This document shows positions 4,551 through 5,609 of a stretch of DNA of 5,609 nucleotides, piece after piece. The DNA comes from Lentisphaerota bacterium (GTDB lineage Bacteria; Verrucomicrobiota; Lentisphaeria; Victivallales; GWF2-50-93): NCBI GenBank assembly GCA_025360875.1, contig JANYBI010000661.1, positions 1 to 5,609 of the forward strand. Reading direction: 5' to 3'. Each line of letters starts with the position of its first letter. The first letter of the stretch is position 1. The notes beneath the pieces are model-generated. The model worked only from the letters and a program-made list of their open reading frames with translations, was not told the origin of the DNA and did not search any database. Both the position numbers and the translations under genes were made by a program.

Positions 4551-5609
4551 TTGACAGGCTTTTGATTGTCTGTGGCGGAACCGGAGGCCATTTTTATCCT
4601 GGGCTTTCAATAGCCGCAGAGCTCCTCAGAAACGGCGGGCATCCAAAATTATTCATAACCGGACGCCAGTCGGACCAGCATGCACGGGCTGCCACCGATC
4701 AAGGCATTGAGCATGAAATACTTCCATCCTCTCCAGTTCCCGGCGGAATAAAAGGTAAGATTTTCTTTGTTCTACATCTTCTAAAGGCGATCCATGAATC
4801 CAGAAAAAAACTAAGGACATTCGCGCCGGAAGCCGTACTGGTGATGGGAAGTTTCCACTCCCTTGCTCCAGCACTGGCCGCAAAATCTCTTGGAATCCCT
4901 ATCTTCGTACATGACGGCAACGCCAGGATTGGCAAAGCCAACCTTTTTCTCTCAAAGATAGCCAGGCATATGGCGCTCTCATTTCCTCCTGTCAACAGCG
5001 AAAAAGCAAGCTGCAAGTGGACTGTCACCGGAATGCCGGTCAGAAGGGAGATTGCCGAATACAAACTGGACAAGAAGGAGGCTATCAGCCAGTTCAACTC
5101 CAGATTCGGGACAGGATTTTCACATGAATTTCCTGTTTTCCTGGTTTTTGGTGGAAGTCAGGGCGCCGAGGCGATAAACCAAAGAGTACCTGAAGCGTTC
5201 AAGATGCAGGGAAACGAATCTTTCCAGGTCATACACATAAGCGGATCTGGGAACATGAAAAACCTTGAGAAAGCATATGAAGGCGTCTCATTCCTCTATA
5301 AGATAATTGAAGGTAGCGGCGAGATGGAACTGCTATATTCCTCATCAGATCTTGTGATCTGCCGTTCCGGAGGAAGCACCGTCGCCGAACTTTCGATCCT
5401 TGCGAAGTTCGCAATTCTCATCCCCTACCCGCATGCAACTGACAACCACCAGGAAGACAACGCCTACTACTACTGTTCATCCGGTGCAGGAATAAAGATC
5501 ATAGAGAAGGACCTGACAGTGAACAAACTGGCCAGCACATTTGCATTTTTCATGGAGAATCCTGCCGATTTCAAGGAAAGAGGCAAGACTGGGGCACAAC
5601 TCGCCAAAC
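4547..5609 (+). CDS. murG: UDP-GlcNAc--lipid I N-acetylglucosaminyltransferase MurG (3' end outside window)
   Basis: MurG adds GlcNAc from UDP-GlcNAc to lipid I, giving lipid II, on the cytoplasmic face of the inner membrane (GT28, GT-B fold). 354 residues are visible before the window ends without a stop; family length of about 355-370 suggests only a few tens of residues or fewer are missing. The N-terminal domain has GGTGGHFYPGLSIA (10-23), including the catalytic-region H15, and LVMGSFHSLAPALAAKSLGIP (98-118, interrupted near 103). The usual HEQNxxxGxxN block reads HDGNARIGKAN (122-132), with E and Q replaced. TGMPVRREI (161-169) carries R166, matching E. coli R164. The C-terminal donor-binding domain has FGGSQGAEAIN (201-211), CRSGGSTVAE (272-281) with R273 and E281 equivalent to E. 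coli R261 and E269, and PHATDNHQEDNA (295-306) with Q302. Its start overlaps the ftsW stop by ATGA, so the two are probably translationally coupled. Confidence 0.95.
   Translation, partial: MIDRLLIVCGGTGGHFYPGLSIAAELLRNGGHPKLFITGRQSDQHARAATDQGIEHEILPSSPVPGGIKGKIFFVLHLLKAIHESRKKLRTFAPEAVLVMGSFHSLAPALAAKSLGIPIFVHDGNARIGKANLFLSKIARHMALSFPPVNSEKASCKWTVTGMPVRREIAEYKLDKKEAISQFNSRFGTGFSHEFPVFLVFGGSQGAEAINQRVPEAFKMQGNESFQVIHISGSGNMKNLEKAYEGVSFLYKIIEGSGEMELLYSSSDLVICRSGGSTVAELSILAKFAILIPYPHATDNHQEDNAYYYCSSGAGIKIIEKDLTVNKLASTFAFFMENPADFKERGKTGAQLAK

Noticed and set aside
4543..4554. ATG at 4543 as the murG start
   Set aside because: It reads only three codons before a stop. The ATG at 4547 opens the long MurG frame and has AGGA at good spacing.
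4699..5097. A 132-codon - strand frame across murG
   Set aside because: It is antisense to the conserved N-terminal domain of MurG, with no recognisable protein features.
1..5609. A novel defence, mobile or RNA-based system
   Set aside because: All coding space is filled by recognisable housekeeping genes, the one gap is 152 bases, and no transposase, array, toxin-like or reverse-transcriptase motifs are seen.

Overview
This is a compact, essentially all-coding stretch of a bacterial chromosome, with every gene on the + strand. It holds two functional blocks. The left block (1-2085) is the 3' part of the spc ribosomal-protein operon: the tail of rpsE (S5), rplO (L15), and secY, the core of the protein translocase. 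The right block (2238-5609) is a tightly packed run of cmk (CMP kinase), a hotdog-fold acyl-CoA thioesterase, ftsW (SEDS septal glycan polymerase) and murG (lipid II synthase, cut by the window edge). The only substantial gap is the 152-base spacer 2086-2237. It is clearly more AT-rich than the genes, contains a reasonable sigma70-like promoter for the right block, and may carry worn fragments of dispersed intergenic repeats.

Organism: L15, SecY, FtsW and MurG are all of the bacterial type, and murG plus ftsW imply a peptidoglycan-based cell wall. rpmD (L30), which usually sits between rpsE and rplO, is absent; only 19 bases separate the two genes. This gap, together with the ending of SecY (SHLVMRNYDGFLKRGR), points tentatively to the Planctomycetota-Verrucomicrobiota-Chlamydiota-Lentisphaerota (PVC) group, perhaps a Lentisphaerota, Kiritimatiellota or Verrucomicrobiota relative. 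That placement is an inference from memory of the families. No alignment was run.

How the genes work together: S5 and L15 are ribosomal subunits made alongside SecY, so translocon supply is tied to ribosome supply. On the right, Cmk makes CDP for nucleic acids and for CTP-dependent phospholipid synthesis, the thioesterase trims acyl-CoA or acyl-ACP species, MurG completes lipid II, and FtsW polymerises flipped lipid II at the septum. Two of the three junctions are ATGA stop/start overlaps and the third gap is 16 bases, so the four genes look like one transcription unit. ftsW-murG is a classic dcw-cluster pair, but here it follows cmk and a thioesterase rather than murD/mraY.

I see no mobile element, CRISPR array, RNA gene or unknown defence-like system. 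The interest lies in the missing rpmD, the unusual cmk-thioesterase-ftsW-murG arrangement, the spacer, and a few altered motif residues in Cmk and MurG.
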